A DNA stretch of 45,942 nt from Bacteroidales bacterium (GTDB taxonomy: Bacteria > Bacteroidota > Bacteroidia > Bacteroidales > VadinHA17), in assembly GCA_003141415.1 (NCBI GenBank), contig PLLX01000099.1, forward strand, positions 1,356 to 47,297, given 5' to 3'. Position numbers and translations under genes: made by a program. A model generated the notes under the pieces. That model did no database searches. It saw nothing but the letters and a program-made list of their open reading frames with translations, and was not told the DNA's origin. Of the stretch, positions 42,282-45,942 are shown piece after piece. Position 1 is the first letter of the stretch; every line of letters starts with the position of its first letter.

Positions 42282-43397
42282 TTATTTATCAAAATTAATC
42301 TTTTTGAAATCAGCCAGTTTCATTGCCTCTTTCCTGTATATTTTGCGGGTATGCTTTTCGTCGGTATCATCGCTTACACGGCTCAGACCAAAATAAGCAT
42401 AGGCTGCATATTCATTTCCGTACGTACCGAACACAGAGATCTCGCTGATCCCTTCATTATAAAAATGTTGAGCCAGTTTATTATCGTGATACCTTTTTTC
42501 CTGCAAGATCCCTTTTAAAATTAAAAGTTGTGCCTGAAAAAATTTATTTCCCTCTATCTGCGTAGCGTTGGATATCTGTTTTTCAGCTTCACTATATTTC
42601 TTCATGAGCAACAGGTTTCTTATATATATGTCAACATACAGGCCATTTTCAGGGTGCTTCTCAGCAAGAGTCCTGCAGTAAAATAAACTCTCAGGAAGCT
42701 TATTCTCAAAGTTTAAATAGATCCATGTAAGCAAATAACATGATTCAGCTCCCAACACAACTGAGTTTATCGCAGCTATGTGCAATTGTTGTATCCCGGT
42801 CTCCATATCTCCGTGAGGAAACAGAAAAGCCAGAGATTTATATACAGGATATATTTTGGGATAAGCCTCGCGATAATAATTGTAAGTTCCTGTAAAATAG
42901 TATAAATCCGTACATGCTGAGGTAAAATCAAAGGCACGCCTCAGATGTTTGTAGGTACTTATTGTAAGAGGTGTCACCTCCAGAATAAGATCATTATCGG
43001 AATAAAACGTCAATAGCATTCCCCTTGCGCACAAATCAGCCAGTAAATATTCTGCCTCATAATCCGGATTCTCGTTCTTTTCGGATAGTCTGATGCATTC
43101 GTGCATATCTTCTTCAAAAGAAACGTGGGAAGGAGATGTATGGAGCATAGGATAATTTTCCCAGTATGTCATAATTCCTCTCAGAAGGAATACAATAGGA
43201 TGTTCCGGATATGACTTGATGATCTTTGAGTAAACCTCACGGGCATCATTAAACTGCAGATTATAAATATAATCAACATCTTCCTTAATCAGGTTTAAAG
43301 AAGCCGTATCCTGAAGTAATTGTGCATGTACCGGCATTGAGCTTATAAATACTGAAAGCCATATCACTCTAATGACTATTTTGAACCAGCCTGACAT
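42282..43397 (-). CDS. Secreted TPR-like repeat protein
   Basis: This 371-residue protein has a signal peptide (about 8-26, ending VHAQ). The rest is helical with TPR-like periodicity: YNLQFNDAREVYSKIIKSYPEHPIVFLLRGIM, MKKYSEAEKQISNATQ and HFYNEGISEISVFGTYGNEYAAYAYFGLSRV. The repeats are degenerate, so this may be a family of its own. There is no catalytic motif. It probably acts as a scaffold in the periplasm. It stands alone between a barrel gene and the GH43 gene, with no consensus promoter upstream. Confidence 0.75.
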   Translation of the reverse strand: MSGWFKIVIRVIWLSVFISSMPVHAQLLQDTASLNLIKEDVDYIYNLQFNDAREVYSKIIKSYPEHPIVFLLRGIMTYWENYPMLHTSPSHVSFEEDMHECIRLSEKNENPDYEAEYLLADLCARGMLLTFYSDNDLILEVTPLTISTYKHLRRAFDFTSACTDLYYFTGTYNYYREAYPKIYPVYKSLAFLFPHGDMETGIQQLHIAAINSVVLGAESCYLLTWIYLNFENKLPESLFYCRTLAEKHPENGLYVDIYIRNLLLMKKYSEAEKQISNATQIEGNKFFQAQLLILKGILQEKRYHDNKLAQHFYNEGISEISVFGTYGNEYAAYAYFGLSRVSDDTDEKHTRKIYRKEAMKLADFKKINFDK

Positions 43398-43745
43398 CTT
43401 AAGAATTTTTTTTTTGTAAATTTATTAAAATCTGATTTAAACCGCAAAACACTGGCGTTTAGATTCCGGCGTTAAGCGCTGAGCATAAAAATTTCAGGGT
43501 GTGCGGTGTGCAATACGAGGTGTGTGCATATTGTAATGAAATATATACCGTCAGATGAATAATCATGACCGTTCAACCGGAAGGTTTCATTCCGGTATTT
43601 ATTCCTGAAAAGCGAACACATAATATTTAATAGGACCGGACAGATGCAATTTAAAAAAAAATTCCATCTTTGAAATTATAGAAGGGAGGAGATCTGACAG
43701 GTGTAATTACAATTTCTGCATAGATTCTGTTAATTCAAAAACCAT
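43398..43745. other. Gap behind the GH43 gene with a hairpin
   Basis: No gene is supported. ACCGGAA (43576-43582) and TTCCGGT (43590-43596) make a perfect 7-bp stem with a 7-nt loop, a possible weak terminator or processing site for the GH43 transcript; there is no T-run. A loose relative of the GCGGTGTG phrase lies at about 43500-43527. Confidence 0.45.
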
Positions 43746-45488
43746 TTATTCAACTATTTTTGGTTTCGTTCCCCGTGTAACTCCATTCTCACCAAAAGAA
43801 TCAATAACAAACCAGTAAGATACTCCTTTATTAAGGCTGCGTATGGTCAGAGATGTGTCATTATAAATCTGGTAATTATGGAACAAATTATCTTTCTGAT
43901 TGCCATAACGTATGTTGTAACCAATGGCATCCTGTTGTTTGTCCCATGTTAATTTTATTATACGCTGGTCATCCTTGTCTCTTTCTGTTTTAAAGGAGCT
44001 GACCATTGAAGGCAAAGATCCGGAGCCTTTGCCGAAGATCCTGAAATCAGAAATGGCAAAAGTACCTCCCGGTACACGGTTGTTTGTTATCCTGAGATAA
44101 CGGGCTTTTACCGGCTTTTCAATCACCTCGTACTGATGAGTCAGATCCTCAACTGCCCTGCTTTTATCAACGAGCATCTCCCATTTCTTCATGTTGGTAG
44201 AGTACTCAACAATATACTGGTGACAAAGTATGTTCTCCCGTCCGAAAAGAGAGGTATTGTTCTCGGCAAAATTAACCTGGATTGCATTTACGGTGCTCAC
44301 TTTCCCAAGATCAACACTCAGCCATTCACCTTTATTGCCTGTTTCGGCACTCCAGTAAGTACGTATATTTTCGTCGAAGGCAAATCCAACAGGGCAGGTG
44401 CTGATTTGTGATGAGGCTTCCGCTTTCTTTTTGTAAGACAGAAGCATCCATCCCCTGAATAATTCATCCGGTTTTTTGTACCTATACTCAGGAAGGATAA
44501 CAGGGTAATCTCCGAATCCGGTATAAGTAAACAGATGCCCCTCCTTATCGAACCCTGAAGGGAATAATCCGAGTCTTCGTTCAAACATATGTTTCACTGA
44601 GATTGTCATTGTTGCAATATGCCACAAGTTGCCGTACTTATCTGTAAATGTTGCTCCATGTCCCGCCCCTGCAATAAAGCCTTCAGGCTTCGAAGAGAAA
44701 GGACTGTCCGGCTGGTAGGTGAAGGGGCCCAGCGGTTTGTCGGAAACATAAACGCCATCAGCATAGCCTTTATACTGCGTTCCGGGTGCGGCATACTGAA
44801 GATAATATTTCCCATTATATTTATTAACCCATGCACCTTCAATCCATGGACTATCGGTATTGTTGTTATAATCGCCGGTTTGTTCCCACCCGTGCAGGGA
44901 GGGATTTCCCCCGAAACAGGCAACCGGAGCACCAATCGGATTAAGCTTGTTCCCCTTATCCAGTTCGACTGCCATAATAGGGTCTTTATTGGAACATCCG
45001 TAGTAAAAATATATCCGTCCGTCAGAATCGGCCAGAAAGGCAGGATCTGTCAGTTGAATCGGAAAGGAATCATTGACTGTTTCCCACTTTCCACTGACAG
45101 GATCTGCTGACCTGTATATGATTGTGTTGGGAAGGGGACTTGTAGATGCCATAAAATAGAGCCAGTTACCAATAACAACTGTAGCAGGAGCATAATTCTC
45201 TAAAGGGAGGTCGGGAGTGGTAACAAAATTCCAGTTGAGCAGATCGGTTGAGTACCAGTAACCACCCGATTTTGAGGCAAACAGAAAATATTTGTCCCTG
45301 AAAAGTACAATAACCGGATCGGCCGCTTCGCGCCTTGATGGTTTATCGAGACAAAATCTGTAGCTCAGATTCAGGGGATTGCAGAATGTTTTTAGAGGGT
45401 TCTTTTCTGCAGGTTTTATGTCAGATGTTTGTCCGTTAGCAGTTATTCCCGAAAGGAGGAACAGAATAATGATCAGGTTAAGTCTCAT
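43746..45488 (-). CDS. GH43 glycoside hydrolase with F5/8C and FN3 domains
   Basis: This 580-residue protein has a signal peptide (about 1-20). The five-bladed propeller (about 50-345) shows the likely general base Asp57 (EAADPVIV), the pKa-setting Asp148 (QLTDPAFL) and the acid Glu217 (PWIEGAWV). An F5/8 type C (discoidin) domain follows at about 355-490 (FAFDENIRTYWSAETGNKGEWLSVDLG ... RYLRITNNRVPGG). The end is an FN3 module (about 500-578: LTWDKQQDAIGYNIRYG). Family members cleave arabinan, xylan or beta-galactan side chains. The Cys/His-rich insert at 190-210 is not explained. No T9SS sorting domain is present. Confidence 0.93.
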   Translation of the reverse strand: MRLNLIIILFLLSGITANGQTSDIKPAEKNPLKTFCNPLNLSYRFCLDKPSRREAADPVIVLFRDKYFLFASKSGGYWYSTDLLNWNFVTTPDLPLENYAPATVVIGNWLYFMASTSPLPNTIIYRSADPVSGKWETVNDSFPIQLTDPAFLADSDGRIYFYYGCSNKDPIMAVELDKGNKLNPIGAPVACFGGNPSLHGWEQTGDYNNNTDSPWIEGAWVNKYNGKYYLQYAAPGTQYKGYADGVYVSDKPLGPFTYQPDSPFSSKPEGFIAGAGHGATFTDKYGNLWHIATMTISVKHMFERRLGLFPSGFDKEGHLFTYTGFGDYPVILPEYRYKKPDELFRGWMLLSYKKKAEASSQISTCPVGFAFDENIRTYWSAETGNKGEWLSVDLGKVSTVNAIQVNFAENNTSLFGRENILCHQYIVEYSTNMKKWEMLVDKSRAVEDLTHQYEVIEKPVKARYLRITNNRVPGGTFAISDFRIFGKGSGSLPSMVSSFKTERDKDDQRIIKLTWDKQQDAIGYNIRYGNQKDNLFHNYQIYNDTSLTIRSLNKGVSYWFVIDSFGENGVTRGTKPKIVE

Positions 45489-45529
45489 AGATTTAATTTA
45501 AAACAGTTCAGGAAAGCAAATCTTTATTA

Positions 45530-45537
45530 CAAATGTA
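45530..45537 (-). promoter_or_regulatory. -7 element of the GH43 gene
   Basis: On the minus strand this reads TACATTTG, a TAnnTTTG match 42 bp before the ATG. No good TTTG -33 is found at 19-20 bp. Confidence 0.4.
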
Positions 45538-45653
45538 ATTTACTGCCTGATATTTGCATCTTAGAGGCAAAGATTTCTTTTTTAACCAGATTGCACATTC
45601 AGAGTTTGTTGTGTAAGGTTTGTGGTTTAAGGTATATGTCACACGACACCGGG

Positions 45654-45667
45654 GACAACATGTTGTC
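45654..45667. repeat. Perfect 14-bp palindrome
   Basis: GACAACATGTTGTC is fully self-complementary. It lies about 165 bp upstream of the GH43 gene and about 37 bp beyond the stop of the small candidate frame. It could be an operator, but no second copy was seen. Confidence 0.5.
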
Positions 45668-45703
45668 TTATCCGCTGTTCTGAAGTCCTGGTGTCAAAGA
45701 GGT

Positions 45704-45874
45704 CTACAATTGTAACCCTTTGAACCATAGTGAGTGCAATTTTGTCATCTGACGGACAATCTTATCATCTATAAGCTGTCTGTCCTCAAACTTTCGAAGT
45801 ATGTTGATCTCAGCGATGACGATCATTCTTCTGCACCTGGATGAACTTGTCTTTAATAAAGTAATGCTTCTCAT
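45704..45874 (-). CDS. Candidate small protein (56 residues), uncertain
   Basis: A frame of 56 codons begins at ATG 45874, 4 bp behind TACCTTTG (45886-45879, minus), an exact -7 consensus. The transcript would therefore be nearly leaderless. The product is basic with ILRKFEDRQLIDDKIVRQM as a possible helix. No family is recognised. Another overlapping frame is also open for 31 codons, so it may be chance. Confidence 0.25.
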   Translation of the reverse strand: MRSITLLKTSSSRCRRMIVIAEINILRKFEDRQLIDDKIVRQMTKLHSLWFKGLQL

Positions 45875-45942
45875 AGAACAAAGGTAAGTCCAACCATCCC
45901 GGGATCTATTACATAATTATTGGAATAAATTACATAATTCTC

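Larger units (their letters stand above)
45538..45942. other. Right-end gap without a firm gene
   Basis: Except for a 56-codon candidate frame (45704-45874) and a 14-bp palindrome, nothing is recognised. ATTACATAATT occurs twice near the window edge (about 45909 and 45929). The region may be the downstream or upstream flank of a gene beyond the window. Confidence 0.4.

Overview
The window looks like chromosomal DNA of a member of the Bacteroidota, most likely a Bacteroidales/Marinilabiliales-type organism. The evidence is: a PorQ gene of the type IX secretion system (T9SS); many lipoproteins with LSSC-type lipoboxes; outer-membrane beta-barrels of the PorQ, DUF5777 and PorT-like kinds; several promoters of the Bacteroidota form TTTG-N19/20-TAnnTTTG; and few Shine-Dalgarno sequences. 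The DNA is AT-rich by eye. I see no rRNA, tRNA, CRISPR array, phage gene or intact insertion sequence.

Left part (1-7560, minus strand): a truncated DUF5777-like beta-barrel gene with a one-heme lipoprotein upstream of it. Next comes a five-gene electron-transfer operon, read etfB, etfA, membrane Fe-S protein, soluble CCG-domain protein, acyl-CoA dehydrogenase. It has a good promoter at 7522-7552 and a terminator at 1454-1479. Together these genes can oxidise acyl-CoA and pass electrons through ETF to a membrane Fe-S oxidoreductase and probably on to quinone; that oxidoreductase appears split over two genes.

8002-16186: housekeeping genes on the plus strand. These are an EamA transporter, porQ, cmk, ispH, pfkA, a DUF362/ferredoxin protein and a zinc-type CDF transporter. 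A HlyD-type adaptor on the minus strand overlaps the CDF gene tail to tail by 4 bp.

16452-28460: secreted and surface proteins. These are a 1000-residue double beta-helix plus propeller protein, a FISUMP lipoprotein, a type-B carboxylesterase paired with a Tat-type sugar isomerase-like protein, a YqeY-like protein, a sialate O-acetylesterase behind a beta-barrel gene, and four small lipoproteins. A 44-codon 3' remnant of trmO lies at 28671-28805.

28880-33711 (minus strand): an ECF sigma factor, a membrane anti-sigma factor carrying HEAT-like repeats, two DUF4097 proteins, and a GT39/ArnT-like glycosyltransferase. This reads as an envelope-stress or envelope-modification module.

34089-45942: two linked proteins of unknown function, a class-C beta-lactamase-like serine hydrolase, a GH27 alpha-galactosidase with a PQQ-type propeller protein, a stand-alone SagB-type oxidoreductase with tandem operator-like repeats upstream, a PorT-like barrel, a TPR-like secreted protein, and a GH43 enzyme with F5/8C and FN3 domains. 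The last 454 bp hold no clear gene. Carbohydrate enzymes are numerous but no SusC/SusD pair is present. Gaps between genes carry several degenerate dispersed repeat phrases.

I found no clear-cut new defence or mobile system. The best candidates for a second look are the split ETF:quinone oxidoreductase, the sigma/HEAT-anti-sigma/DUF4097 module, the trmO remnant next to a repeat phrase, and the tandem operator at sagB.
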